64,000 bases of DNA from Bin87 sp963663945. Lineage in GTDB: Bacteria; Chloroflexota; Dehalococcoidia; Lucifugimonadales; UBA3495. The first letter of the stretch is position 1, and each line of letters opens with the position of its first letter. The position numbers were made by a program, and so were the translations under genes. The notes beneath the pieces are model-generated. The model did no database searches. It was not told the origin of the DNA and saw nothing but the letters and a program-made list of their open reading frames with translations. The stretch lies in assembly GCA_963663945.1 (NCBI GenBank), contig OY760687.1:3782001-3846000 (forward strand). Direction: 5' to 3'. Positions 18,801 through 26,997 of the stretch are shown here, in pieces.

Positions 18801-19962
18801 AGGTGTTGTCGATGATCAGGTTAGGTGTGCGGTCGCTGTCGGTGACGGTCACGGCCACGGACCCGGTGACGCCATCGTAGTCGGCGCCGGAGGCGGTCAG
18901 CGAGACGACCACGGTCTCGTCATTGGTGTCGTCGTCGTCCTGGCCGGAGACGGTGAAGATCTGGTTCATGTCCCAGTTGGAAGTGTTGAAGGTGCGGCTG
19001 GTCGGGGAGACCGAGGCGGCGTCGGTGTCGTCGGAGATTACTGAGACGGTGACGTCGCCGGTGGGGAGGGTTGCGAGCTTGACGGAGAATGTAGTGGAAC
19101 CGTCTTCGTTCACGGTCAGCGAGGTGTTGTCGATGATCAGGTTAGGTGTGCGGTCGCTGTCGGTGACGGTCACGGCCACGGACCCGGTGACGCCGTCGTA
19201 GTCGGCGCCGGAGGCGGTCAGCGAGACGGTCACGGTCTCGTCATTGGTGTCGTCGTCGTCCTCGCCGGAGACGGTGAAGGCCTGGTTCATGTCCCAGTTG
19301 GAAGTGTTGAAGGTGCGGCTGGCCGGGGAGACCGTGGCGGCGTCGGTGTCGTCGGAGATTACTGAGACGGTGACGTCGTCGGTGGGGAGGGTTGCGAGCT
19401 TGACGGAGAATGTAGTGGAACCGTCTTCGTTCACGGTCAGCGAGGTGTTGTCGATTATCAGGTTAGGGGTGTCGTCATCGTCGCCGCCGTTTTCGTCGTC
19501 GGTGGGCGGAGGCGGTGGAGGTGAAGGCGAGCAATCTATTTCTCTGCGAATCACGGCATCGTTGTAGTCATTGTCCGTGTCATCCTCATAGCCAACGATG
19601 ATGAACGAAGGGTGCCTCTGGATTTCTCTATTTCGATACGTGACCTCGTCCGTCAGCACGTCACCACGTTGGATCTGGAATCCGAGTACGGCATTAATGT
19701 TGCTCAGCGTGATGGAATTTCCGATTTGGCGATTGCTCAGGCCCAGATCCTTGAATCCACTGCCGTCTTTTTCAACCAGGTGGAGCGTGTACGCCGCCTC
19801 GGCGCTGATCATAGTTACCTTCGGGCACGCGTCGGTTTGTGCATTGGCACGGGGGCTGAGGGTGCCAGAGAGGGCAATGAACAGCATGACGGCGACAGTG
19901 GCTGCCGCGGCAAAGGCGGTGACGGCCAGCCGTATCCAGCTGGTGTTTGAGGGCAATTGCAT
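15823..19962 (-). CDS. Large cell-surface repeat protein (Calx-beta/cadherin-like repeats)
   Basis: A 1379-residue surface protein. An N-terminal hydrophobic segment (about residues 8-38, ending RANAQ) is a signal or anchor. Next comes a domain ending in GYEDDTDNDYNDAVIRR, similar to the acidic DUF4114-type motif. Nine repeats of 107 residues follow, each with NLIIDNTSLTVNEDG at the front, SDDTDAATVSP, DDDDTNDETV and VTVTD; these resemble Calx-beta-like, Ca2+-binding folds. A Gly/Asn/Asp tract, an acidic run, a Pro/Thr/Ala-rich stalk and a C-terminal membrane segment with RRRR finish the protein. The ATG at 19962 has AGAGG upstream. Likely adhesion or envelope structure. Confidence 0.8.
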   Translation of the reverse strand: MQLPSNTSWIRLAVTAFAAAATVAVMLFIALSGTLSPRANAQTDACPKVTMISAEAAYTLHLVEKDGSGFKDLGLSNRQIGNSITLSNINAVLGFQIQRGDVLTDEVTYRNREIQRHPSFIIVGYEDDTDNDYNDAVIRREIDCSPSPPPPPPTDDENGGDDDDTPNLIIDNTSLTVNEDGSTTFSVKLATLPTDDVTVSVISDDTDAATVSPASRTFNTSNWDMNQAFTVSGEDDDDTNDETVTVSLTASGADYDGVTGSVAVTVTDSDRTPNLIIDNTSLTVNEDGSTTFSVKLATLPTGDVTVSVISDDTDAASVSPTSRTFNTSNWDMNQIFTVSGQDDDDTNDETVVVSLTASGADYDGVTGSVAVTVTDSDRTPNLIIDNTSLTVNEDGSTTFSVKLATLPTDDVTVSVISDDTDAATVSPASRTFNTSNWDMDQIFTVSGEDDDDTNDETVTVSLTASGADYDGVTGSVAVTVTDSDRTPNLIIDNTSLTVNEDGSTTFSVKLATLPTDDVTVSVISDDTDAATVSPTSRTFNTSNWDMDQIFTVSGEDDDDTNDETVTVSLTASGADYDGVTGSVAVTVTDSDRTPNLIIDNTSLTVNEDGSTTFSVKLATLPTGDVTVSVMSGDTDAATVSPTSRTFNTSNWDMDQIFTVSGKDDDDTNDETVTVSLTASGADYDGVTGSVAVTVTDSDRTPNLIIDNTSLTVNEDGTETFSVKLATLPTGDVTVSVISDDTDAATVSPTSRTFNTSNWDMDQIFTVSGKDDDDTNDETVTVSLTASGADYDGVTGSVAVTVTDSDRTPNLIIDNTSLTVNEDGTETFSVKLATLPTGDVTVSVISDDTDAATVSPASRTFNTSNWDMNQAFTVSGQDDDDTNDETVVVSLTASGADYDGVTGSVAVTVTDSDRTPNLIIDNTSLTVNEDGTETFSVKLATLPTGDVTVSVISDDTDAASVSPTSRTFNTSNWDMNQAFTVSGQDDDDTNDETVTVSLTASGADYDGVTGSVTVTVTDSDRTPNLIIDNTSLTVNEDGTETFSVKLATLPTGDVTVSVISDDTDAATVSPASRTFNTSNWDMNQAFTVSGEDDDDTNDETVTVSLTASGADYDGVTGSVTVTVTDDDSNNGNGNNGNNGDGNNGNGNNGDGNNGNGNNGDGNNGDGNNGDGNNGDGNDDDDDDDDPPPVVRDPTEPPKPTAEPTVAPTTVPTVAPTAVPTAVPTVAPTAAQIPTQEPTADAIAATAAAADAIAATATAAAADAVAATAAAAAAAAATPTPTPTPVPTHTPTPTPTPTATPTLTPTPVPTPTPQPTATPVVGAGIVPPTPEAQATVPERVRSTLVGAANTLRDRNTLIILLIILGILILGIFIYLILRRRR
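16019..16376 (-). repeat. Low-complexity Pro/Thr/Ala stalk coding tract
   Basis: Short imperfect tandem units code for PTPTP and ATAAA-type runs plus VAPTA units, forming a wall- or membrane-spanning stalk just before the C-terminal membrane segment of the large surface protein. Confidence 0.7.
16431..16580 (-). repeat. 9-base tandem repeat coding Gly-Asn-Asn units
   Basis: The 9-base unit TTGCCGTCG/TTGCCGTTG is repeated many times and codes for GNN, DGN and GNG units linking the large repeats to the stalk. Such tracts are prone to slippage and length change. Confidence 0.85.
16592..19470 (-). repeat. Nine tandem 321-base repeats
   Basis: Nine in-frame units of 321 bases (107 codons) differ from one another at only a few positions. 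Differences cluster at set sites (for example SDDTD or SGDTD, PASR or PTSR, GSTT or GTET) and are shuffled between units, which points to unequal recombination or gene conversion. Confidence 0.95.
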
Positions 19963-20834
19963 CTTGCTTCCTCTGGTGGCCACGAATTAATCAGGTTGCA
20001 GGGGCAGGCGCAATGGGCCGATCATCGGTACGAAGGGGAGAAGATGCTCTTGGTGTGTCGAATGCTATGATTTACAACTGCGAGCGAGGGGACAGCAGCC
20101 GCCACCGCGAAGGTGGGCGACACCGCGACGATGGTGACCACCAGCGCCGCTATGCGAAAGACCCCATGAGACCGAATGCTCATCAGTGCACGGTTACCGA
20201 ATGCGTGAAGTCGGACGTGTTCGGCATGCTAGGTGATGCTCTGGAGTTGAGGCGCGATTGGCGATACGTGGCGCGGGCGTGAGGGCAATTGTACCGTGCA
20301 AATCCCGCCTGACATAAAATATGACGGGCAGTTTTTTTGATTAGCACCGAGTGCTCACGAATTGTGCTATTCAGAGCACGCATATCGGAAAACGCACATT
20401 CGGCTTGTGCAGAACGGTCTCCATGTGCACTCTGAATCAGGTCACCTGTCAAGCGCAGCGCCCAAAACGGTCGAATGGGTAACTGACGCGCGAGCGCCTC
20501 GGTTGCGGGAATGCCTCGCGGCGAATCACGTGACATCCAAACGTGACGGCGCGGTGAGCCAATGCGATCCCGGGGCGCGCGCGTAAAAAACTGAATGAGG
20601 TAACGAGTCCAGTGTGTCGACGTGGTCAGACACTCGACGCATCCCGCATCGTAATGGAGGGCTGTCCTCCCGGTGTATCCCGGTCAGACGACACTCCATG
20701 TGCGGGGCACGTGTGCATGCCGCTTTATAAAGTCGGTCCGGTTATCCCCCGGATGAGTGATTGCCTGCGCCACAAAACTATGTGTGACGCGATTGACCGC
20801 ACGGCAACTTATGGGCCATGCGGCGTTCGTGATT
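19963..20834. other. Gene-free stretch of about 870 bases
   Basis: No convincing coding region is seen on either strand; short open frames here have skewed, unrecognisable composition. The stretch holds an intrinsic terminator at 20307-20338 pointing right, although no rightward gene precedes it. An untranslated RNA could end there, but I recognise no known RNA family. Confidence 0.5.
20307..20338 (+). terminator. Orphan rho-independent terminator
   Basis: The stem GCCTG-a-CATA / TATG-a-CGGGC (one A-A mismatch, one T-G pair) with a 3-base loop is followed by AG and seven T. It is a textbook rightward terminator, yet no rightward coding gene lies upstream; the nearest gene on that side is divergent. 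Confidence 0.7.
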
Positions 20835-21608
20835 TCAGACTTCTACCGGTTGGTCGCTATCCATCCATTCGGCGTAGGAACCGTCGTACAATGTTACATA
20901 ACATCCCATCTGCGTCAAGGCCAGCCATGTGACCGAGGCGCGGATTCCGCTGCGGCAGTAAACGATTGCCGGCTTGCCCTCGGTGATTCCGGCCGCGCTC
21001 AGTCGCTCGCGCAGCGTGTCCTGGTTGGCCAGCAGTCTGCTATCCGAACCGGCCAACTCGTTATGGGGCAGGCTGATCGCGCCGGGGATGCGCCCCGGGC
21101 GGTGGTCCATCTCGAACTCACCCCGGTACTCTTCGGGCGAGCGGGCGTCCACCAGCGTGGCCGAGCCCGCGTTGGCGACGTCATCCAAAGTTGCGCGGAT
21201 GCCGGTATTCAGGTTGAACGAGAACCTGGCCGCCCGGGTGGCGACCGGACGGTAAAGGACTTCGCGGCCCTCGTCTTTCCACGCCTCGTAGCGCAGGTCC
21301 ATGATGTGGACGTCGCTCCTGCCGAGGTACTCCAGGACCCACGCGGCCATGGCGGCGTTGCGTCCGTCCTGGTGGTCGTAGAGGATGGGCGTGACGTCGT
21401 CCCCGAGGCCAGCGTCGCCAAAGGCGGCGGCCAGTTGCTCGGGCGGGCCCAGGCGTCCGTCGGGCGCCTGCAGTTTCTTGTAGGGAACGCTGACGGCGTC
21501 GCGCAGGTGGCCCATGAGGTAGCGCATGGCCGACCGGGGATCGATTACCAGGTATCCCGGCTGGCCGATGCGCTCGGCTACCCAGTCCGCTGAAACGAAC
21601 GTCGCCAT
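20835..21608 (-). CDS. Two-domain rhodanese-type sulfurtransferase
   Basis: A 257-residue protein with two rhodanese domains. The C-terminal domain has the active Cys218 in VYCRSGIRAS; the N-terminal domain has Asp where Cys would be (ILYDHQDG), as usual for thiosulfate or 3-mercaptopyruvate sulfurtransferases. The DARSPEEYRGE segment before the second active site is typical. It transfers sulfane sulfur to cyanide or thiol acceptors. Its start codon touches the stop of the OsmC-type gene (shared base 21608), so the two are coupled, suggesting a common role in thiol or sulfur stress. Confidence 0.92.
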   Translation of the reverse strand: MATFVSADWVAERIGQPGYLVIDPRSAMRYLMGHLRDAVSVPYKKLQAPDGRLGPPEQLAAAFGDAGLGDDVTPILYDHQDGRNAAMAAWVLEYLGRSDVHIMDLRYEAWKDEGREVLYRPVATRAARFSFNLNTGIRATLDDVANAGSATLVDARSPEEYRGEFEMDHRPGRIPGAISLPHNELAGSDSRLLANQDTLRERLSAAGITEGKPAIVYCRSGIRASVTWLALTQMGCYVTLYDGSYAEWMDSDQPVEV

Positions 21609-22144
21609 CAGCCGACCATTTCAAATTCGGTTTGCACCGACGTTGGGTTGGCCACCGACTGGGTGACGGGAGAGCCTTCCACGGCCAGCCGCCAGATTTC
21701 CCGCAGGGTGTCCTCGTCGGCGTCGGCGCGCACGAAGCACTTGGCCGAGATCTGCCCGTAGCCGGGGTTGCCCTCGTCCTCCACACCCGCCCACTTGCGG
21801 ATGTTTTCGAAGTAACCTTCCACCGCGATTTCCAGGTCGTGGACGCGGACGCCCTGCTTGGTGGCGTTGACCACGAAGCCGACGGTCATGCAGCTGCCGA
21901 TGGCCGAGAGCAACTGCTCGTGGGCGCTGGCGGCCACGTCGGTGGCGGTGAGGTCGCCGGGCTCGTCCATGTCAACCTGGTGGTTGCGCATGTAGGCGCG
22001 GGCGCGCATGCCGTCCTGCCAGACCACGCGGGACTTCCAGGGGCCGGTTACCGCGTTGAATACTTCCGGGTCCCGGAAGGAGTCCAGCACCTCGGCCAGT
22101 TTCTCCCGGGGCAGACCGTTGAGATTTCCTTCTTGCTGCGCCAT
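21608..22144 (-). CDS. OsmC family protein
   Basis: A 178-residue OsmC/Ohr-fold protein. The central helix holds SAIGSCMTVGFVVNAT with the conserved Cys, and GVRVHDLEIAVEGYFEN is the following beta segment. A second Cys lies in AKCFVRADA. Members reduce organic peroxides with two Cys; whether these two form the usual pair cannot be settled by eye. It is cotranscribed with the rhodanese gene downstream. The start is backed by AGGAGG about 9 bases upstream. Confidence 0.85.
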   Translation of the reverse strand: MAQQEGNLNGLPREKLAEVLDSFRDPEVFNAVTGPWKSRVVWQDGMRARAYMRNHQVDMDEPGDLTATDVAASAHEQLLSAIGSCMTVGFVVNATKQGVRVHDLEIAVEGYFENIRKWAGVEDEGNPGYGQISAKCFVRADADEDTLREIWRLAVEGSPVTQSVANPTSVQTEFEMVG

Positions 22145-22214
22145 GTTGAACTCCTCCTGGTGGATTTTCGGCGAGATTACCGCGATACCTGCGGGGGCCA
22201 GGATATCGCCGCGC

Positions 22215-23378
22215 CTACGCGTACTCCTTGCGCAGGATCTCCGCGGCTTCCGTGATCACGGCCATCTTCCTGGCGGCCATCTCGTGGGTGTTGACGTTGC
22301 GCTCGGCGAAGGTGCCAAAGCCGCAGTCGGGGTTGAGGTAGATCTTGTCGGGGTCGAAGTACTGGAGCAGTTCCTTGACGCGTTCGACGATCTGCTCGGG
22401 CGGCTCGATCTCATCGGTGCGCGGGTTGACCACGCCCAGGCCGATCTCCTTCTCGTTGCTGTATTCCTTGAACACTTCCATCTCGCCGGCGCGAGGCGTG
22501 GCGCACTCCAGCACCAGCTGGTCGATGTTCATCTGCACCAGGTAGGGAAGCATGGGTCCGTAGTTGCCGGTGAGCAGCACCTCTTCCTTTTTGCTCCAGT
22601 TCCCGCGGCAGATGTGCACGCCGGTCTTGATGCCGTCGATACCCTCGAGCGTCTCGTTCATCAGCCGCACCGCCATCTCCAACTCGTCTGTGGGGTCGCG
22701 ACGGTTGGGCAACGCGGCGCACATGAAGGTCTCGGTGGTCTCTTCGCCGAACACCACCTGGGAAAGGGTGGGCTCGTCAAGCTGCACGAAGTCGCAACCC
22801 AGATCGCGCAGGGCGATGATCTCCTCGCGCAGGATCTCGACCACGTCCCGGGCCAGGTCGTCGGGGGTGGGATACGCCTTGTCCGACAATCCCTCGAACC
22901 AGGCGGAGCGGGTGAGCATGTAGGGACCGGGAATGGGCACCTTGATCTGCCGGTCGGTGTGCTCGCGCATGTAGGCCAACTCGTCCAGGGCCAGGCCGGT
23001 GCGCTTGCCGATCTTGTCGATCACGATGGGGCTCTTGATGGCGAAGGATGGCACGTCCAGGGCGCGCAGCACCTCCTCCATGCGAGCGCGGTCGGTGGAG
23101 TAGTCCAGCAGCTCCGACACCTTCATCAACTGCATGCCGGTGAGCTTGTCCACGGCGAAGGAGTAGAAGTTGTCCCGCCGCTGCTCGCCGTCGCTGATGA
23201 TGTCAACGCCGGCCTCTTCCTGGGCGCGGATGCAGGCGAGGACATCGTCGTCGGCCAACGCACTGAATTCGTCGTAGGTTATCTCGCCCGCTTCCTTGCG
23301 GCGCAGGGCGCGAATTAACTCGGTGGACCGGGGCCAACTTCCGACCACGGTAACGGGAAACAGGGGTGCGTCCGCCAT
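22215..23378 (-). CDS. Cobalamin-independent methionine synthase-like protein (MetE C-terminal type)
   Basis: The 387-residue protein matches the C-terminal catalytic half of MetE, as in archaeal-type core enzymes. The zinc ligands are recognisable: His and Cys in GVHICRGN, and Cys in NPDCGFGTF; DFVQLDEPTLSQ carries the acidic residue of the folate/substrate pocket. The front begins TVVGSWPRS, the usual start of this family. It probably transfers methyl groups to homocysteine or a related thiol; the methyl donor for these short forms is often uncertain. GGAGGGACACCC precedes the ATG. No SAM or cobalamin riboswitch was recognised upstream. Confidence 0.85.
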   Translation of the reverse strand: MADAPLFPVTVVGSWPRSTELIRALRRKEAGEITYDEFSALADDDVLACIRAQEEAGVDIISDGEQRRDNFYSFAVDKLTGMQLMKVSELLDYSTDRARMEEVLRALDVPSFAIKSPIVIDKIGKRTGLALDELAYMREHTDRQIKVPIPGPYMLTRSAWFEGLSDKAYPTPDDLARDVVEILREEIIALRDLGCDFVQLDEPTLSQVVFGEETTETFMCAALPNRRDPTDELEMAVRLMNETLEGIDGIKTGVHICRGNWSKKEEVLLTGNYGPMLPYLVQMNIDQLVLECATPRAGEMEVFKEYSNEKEIGLGVVNPRTDEIEPPEQIVERVKELLQYFDPDKIYLNPDCGFGTFAERNVNTHEMAARKMAVITEAAEILRKEYA

Positions 23379-23615
23379 GGGTGTCCCTCCAGGACTGCGT
23401 TATTCCGTTGCATACGACGGCAACGCAACCCGTGCGCGAACGTGCCGCCGCCGAATAATCTACACCAGAAATCGTGAGGCGTACAGATTAACCGACCGGG
23501 CGCGAGGCGATGGTGCGTGAAACTGCACCTGTCGGCCCCCGCCTGTCTATCGCAATTCGTGTGCAAGTGGGACTGTCTAATGCCGGTACGCGATAGACTT
23601 GAACTCGAAAGGGTT

Positions 23616-24377
23616 ATGCTGATCCGTTGGAAGTTGCTGATATCTGCCGTCGTCGTGATTGGAATAACGACGCTGGCTATAGCAGGGTGGTTGGTGTTCG
23701 CACCGTCGCCCGACCCTTTCTCGGCAGAGGACATACTGCATCCAGGCCGGGTAGACCCCTCGGTTTTGGCAACGTACAAATTCAGCATTGACACCCGGTT
23801 CACCGTTCATGTCGAGGGCGGGCCGGAACACCAGGAGATCCACACCGAGGCAGCGGTTGTGGTCGATGAGGGGATGCACGTCACGGCGATGGAAAACGGG
23901 AACTACGGCGAGACGCTGCTGCTGGACGGCGCGCAATATCACCGGGAAAGTGACGCCGGCCCGTGGGAACAATGGTCGGCCCTCGGAATCGGGCCGGCGA
24001 CCACAAACCTCCCCAGCCCCAGGGATCATTTTCAGATTCTGGACAGCCTTACCGACGTTTCGCAAGAAGGGGAGGAAGTTTTACGGGGCGTGCGCGTCAA
24101 CAAGATTACCGGCACAGTGGATATGGCTCAGCAGGTGAAGGAAACCTGGGGCGATGCCGTCGCCGGCGCTGCGGGAGGCCTGCGCGCCCAGATGCTGGCC
24201 GGAACCGTGACGGTCACCGCATGGGTGGGCACTGAAGACGGGTTACTACACGCTTACACGCAGGAAGGCTCGTTCCCTGCGGTGGGAGATTTGTTCGCGT
24301 ACCGATACTCGATGGACGTGCGTTTCTCCCAGTTCAACGAGCCGTTTGAGCTACCATCGCCTAGTGCTGCCCAATGA
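23616..24377 (+). CDS. Membrane-anchored LolA/LprG-like protein
   Basis: A 253-residue protein with an N-terminal hydrophobic segment (about residues 8-28, LISAVVVIGITTLAIAGWLV) and an exported domain. Alternating strands with VRVNKITGTVD and VTVTAWVGTEDGLLHAY resemble LolA/LprG-type lipid-binding folds used in lipoprotein carriers. The start at 23616 follows AAAGGGTT; 23580 is an alternative. The last 17 bases overlap the convergent hydrolase gene. Function not known beyond an envelope location. Confidence 0.6.
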   Translation: MLIRWKLLISAVVVIGITTLAIAGWLVFAPSPDPFSAEDILHPGRVDPSVLATYKFSIDTRFTVHVEGGPEHQEIHTEAAVVVDEGMHVTAMENGNYGETLLLDGAQYHRESDAGPWEQWSALGIGPATTNLPSPRDHFQILDSLTDVSQEGEEVLRGVRVNKITGTVDMAQQVKETWGDAVAGAAGGLRAQMLAGTVTVTAWVGTEDGLLHAYTQEGSFPAVGDLFAYRYSMDVRFSQFNEPFELPSPSAAQ

Positions 24378-25134
24378 ACTCCAGCACCAGGCCGTTCCAC
24401 ACCTGCGGCCGTTCCCAGAAACCGGCGTGGCCCGCCTCCGGCAGTGACGCGAAGCGGCTGCCGGGGATGTGCTCTGCCTGCATGCGCATCAGCGCCGGCG
24501 GGGACACCAGGTCGGACTCGCCGGACAGCGCCATCGCCGGCACGCTCATGGTGGCCAGCCGGGCGTAGGTGGTGGGCTCCCGCAGCGGTTGGGCCGGTAT
24601 AAGGCCGTAGGGTCGGCTGGCGTGTTCGATCTCCAACCAGCGGGCCGTGCCGTCGGGGTCGGTGCCCCGATAAGATGGTCCCAGTTCGTAGAGTTCCACG
24701 GGCAGGTTGCGGATTTCCGGTGGGCGGATCCGGTCCTGCACTTCCACGTACTCGGGGTCCTGGATGCCAGCGATGGTGTTGGCGAACACCAGGCTCCGCA
24801 CCCGCTCGGGATGGGCCAGCGCGTACCCGATGGCGGTTATCCCGCCGGCGGCGGTGCCGACTATATGGAATCTGTCCAACCCCAGGTGCTCGACCAGGCC
24901 GTGCAGGTCTTCGTCCTGGTAGCCCGGCTGCAAGGCTTCGTCGGTATTGCGGGACTTTCCCCAGGTGCGCCGGTCATAGGTGATGCAGCGGTAGCCGGCC
25001 AGCGTGAAGGTGGGCAGTTGGTAGATCCAGCAATCGCACGTCCCCGAGGCGGCGTGGCAGAAGACTACGGGGATGCCGTCTCCTCCGGTGTCTTCGTACC
25101 AGAGGTCGACGCCGGGCAGATTCACGTAGGGCAT
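24361..25134 (-). CDS. Alpha/beta hydrolase-fold protein lacking the catalytic Ser
   Basis: A 257-residue alpha/beta hydrolase with the oxyanion segment VVFCHAASGTCDCW and the late Asp and His in SGESDLVSPP and EAGHAGFWE. The nucleophile elbow reads VGTAAGG, with Ala (codon GCC) where Ser normally stands. The fold is otherwise intact, so it may be a lyase, a cofactor-free enzyme or a non-catalytic binder. The start at 25134 begins MPYVNLPGVDLWYEDTG, the usual family start. It lies next to two other alpha/beta hydrolases on the same strand. Confidence 0.85.
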   Translation of the reverse strand: MPYVNLPGVDLWYEDTGGDGIPVVFCHAASGTCDCWIYQLPTFTLAGYRCITYDRRTWGKSRNTDEALQPGYQDEDLHGLVEHLGLDRFHIVGTAAGGITAIGYALAHPERVRSLVFANTIAGIQDPEYVEVQDRIRPPEIRNLPVELYELGPSYRGTDPDGTARWLEIEHASRPYGLIPAQPLREPTTYARLATMSVPAMALSGESDLVSPPALMRMQAEHIPGSRFASLPEAGHAGFWERPQVWNGLVLEFIGQH

Positions 25135-25138
25135 GGGA

Positions 25139-26056
25139 TCAGTCCTGCCAATGGGGCGGTAGGCTGGGTTCCGCCATGCCAAACCGTTGGGACAACCATT
25201 CCTCAGCGTACCGGCCATCCCGATAGCCGGAATGCTCCGCCTTGTGGACGGTGGTTTCGCCCCGGATGTCGTCGATCAACGGCTGCAGGGCGGCCGCGTC
25301 CAGCGCGGAGCCGTCCGCTCCGGCCATCAGCAGCGTCGTGGCGCTTACCCTGGAGCCGAACCAGCGCAGGTCGAAGTGGGAGAGCGTGTTATGCACCGCA
25401 TCGCGACGGGTGGGGTGCAGCCGCAGGTAGTCGTTGATCTCCTCCAGCGGGTAGGCGCTGGTGTGCGGGGCCAACTCGGCGCTGGCGTACAGCAGAGTCG
25501 GCGTGGACACCAGGTGGGTGACCAGCGGACTCAGGGCCGCGGTGGTCAGGGCCAGGTCGTTGCCTATGGCGGCGATGCGGGTCGCGTCCACCTCTGGCCG
25601 GGCGGCCAGGTATTGTAGCCCGCGAACGCAGTCGGCCACGATGCCCCGGTACACATAGGTCGCCGGATCGTCGATACTGTCGGTTAGCTGGCCGGGGAAG
25701 GCGGCCGCGTAGGGTTGGTCCGCCAACCGCTGCCCCCGCACGCAGATGGCGAAGGTGACGTGCTCCCGGCGCTGCCCGTTGGCCTGCCCCTGGGGCACCA
25801 GGTCGGTCACGCTGCCGTAGCGGGGGAGGTGGTAGCGGGCTGGGAAGGGGCCGTCGCCGGTCGGGATGCTCAGGTAGCCGTAGAGGCGGTAGGGGCCCAG
25901 CGAGGTCAGGCGCACTCCGTAGGCGGTGGCGAAATCGGTGGAGCGCAGCGGGAGTTCGTGCACCTCCGGCGCGGTGGGGAACCGCGCCAGTTCCGCCAGC
26001 ACGTCGTGCCAGTAGGTGTCGAAATCGTGGGGCTTTGCAGCGGTTTGAGTGGTCAT
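25139..26056 (-). CDS. Degenerate acetyl-xylan-esterase-type alpha/beta hydrolase
   Basis: A 305-residue relative of the active gene at 26070, sharing the DFDTYWHDVLAELARFP front, SIDDPATYVYRGIVADCVRG and EINDYLRLHPTRR. In the active paralog the elbow is TGHSQGGG; here the same position reads IGNDLALTT, so the Ser nucleophile is missing. The Asp in GADGSALDAA and His in AEHSGYRDG remain. It looks like a diverged pseudoenzyme or a protein with a new role. It is preceded closely by the active esterase and followed 4 bases later by another Ser-less hydrolase. Confidence 0.8.
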   Translation of the reverse strand: MTTQTAAKPHDFDTYWHDVLAELARFPTAPEVHELPLRSTDFATAYGVRLTSLGPYRLYGYLSIPTGDGPFPARYHLPRYGSVTDLVPQGQANGQRREHVTFAICVRGQRLADQPYAAAFPGQLTDSIDDPATYVYRGIVADCVRGLQYLAARPEVDATRIAAIGNDLALTTAALSPLVTHLVSTPTLLYASAELAPHTSAYPLEEINDYLRLHPTRRDAVHNTLSHFDLRWFGSRVSATTLLMAGADGSALDAAALQPLIDDIRGETTVHKAEHSGYRDGRYAEEWLSQRFGMAEPSLPPHWQD

Positions 26057-26069
26057 GCCGTGTTACTCG

Positions 26070-26996
26070 TCAGTCCTTCAGATGCGCGGCCATAAAGGCG
26101 TCCACAACCGCAGCATGCTCGTGGTTGTTGGCGTCGTGGCCGTGGCCGTCGTAGGCGTAAATCTTCTTGTCGTCGCTGGCGATGGCGTCGTACGTGGCAA
26201 AGCCCGTCTCGGGAGGGCAGGTGCTGTCCTGGAGGCCGACGCTGATGATGATGGGGCAGGTGATGCGATGGGCCAGGTTGATGCCGTCGAAGTAGGCCAG
26301 CGTATCCTCCACCTGCTGCCGGCTGTCGGGGTACATCCGCAGGTAGTCGGCGATCTCCTGGTATGGATAGGCGTCGGTCAATTCGATGGAGTCCATGTAC
26401 CCACAGAGGTACGGCGCGCCGGCCGCCGCCGCTTTGATCTCGGGCCTCAGCGCGGCGGTGGATATCGTCAGCCCGCCGCCCTGGCTGTGTCCGGTCACGC
26501 CGATGCGATCGCCGTTGACCTCGTCCCGACCCAGCAGGAAATCCACGGCGCGACAGGCGTCCATGTAGAAGCCCCGGTAGGAATAGGTGTTCCGGTCCAC
26601 CATGCCGTAGGTCAGCAGGCCCGGATACCCAGGGTTGAACTGGCGATTGCTCCGGAGCTTGCCCCGAGGCGCGGCGCTGAAGGCGGCATAACCCCGGGCC
26701 GCCCAGTTCTTGGGCACCGGCGGTTCCATGTTGTATCCGGGGACCTGGAGCAGGCCGGGTAGACGGCCTTCCCGCTGGCGGGGCACGGCGTACCAGCCCG
26801 CGATGCGCACGTGGTCGAGGCTGGTGTAGAAGACCTCGTAGACGTCGATGCGCGCGGTGGACCGGAGAGGGTCATAAACCACCTCCGGGTCCAATGGAAT
26901 TTGTGCGGTTTCGGCCAGCACGTCGTCCCAATACCGGTCGATGTCCTCCGGTTTGCGGACCTGGCTGACGTACTGATCTGCGGGAACTCTGGGCAT
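26070..26996 (-). CDS. Acetyl xylan esterase (AXE1) family hydrolase
   Basis: A 308-residue carbohydrate- or cephalosporin-type esterase. The nucleophile elbow is intact as RIGVTGHSQGGG; the Asp lies in SVGLQDSTCPPET and the His in DGHGHDANNHEH. The core RGFYMDACRAVDFLL helix is typical. The start at 26996 follows AGGAGG, and a single base separates it from the amidohydrolase stop, implying coupled translation. Likely removes acetyl or other ester groups from a sugar or plant- or algal-derived compound. Confidence 0.88.
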   Translation of the reverse strand: MPRVPADQYVSQVRKPEDIDRYWDDVLAETAQIPLDPEVVYDPLRSTARIDVYEVFYTSLDHVRIAGWYAVPRQREGRLPGLLQVPGYNMEPPVPKNWAARGYAAFSAAPRGKLRSNRQFNPGYPGLLTYGMVDRNTYSYRGFYMDACRAVDFLLGRDEVNGDRIGVTGHSQGGGLTISTAALRPEIKAAAAGAPYLCGYMDSIELTDAYPYQEIADYLRMYPDSRQQVEDTLAYFDGINLAHRITCPIIISVGLQDSTCPPETGFATYDAIASDDKKIYAYDGHGHDANNHEHAAVVDAFMAAHLKD

Positions 26997-26997
26997 T

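Noticed and set aside
16592..19470. Regular repeats that could look like a CRISPR array
   Set aside because: The unit is 321 bases, coding and in frame, with no short repeat-spacer pattern.
16676..19567. Nine 92-codon open frames on the plus strand, one per repeat
   Set aside because: They are the antisense shadow of the 321-base repeats of the large surface protein and have no ribosome sites of their own.
20183..20536. 117-codon open frame on the minus strand
   Set aside because: Unusual composition, no recognisable domain, no ribosome site, and it runs through the terminator hairpin.
22215..23500. Possible SAM or cobalamin riboswitch before the MetE-like gene
   Set aside because: The leader is short and none of the conserved riboswitch blocks was recognised.
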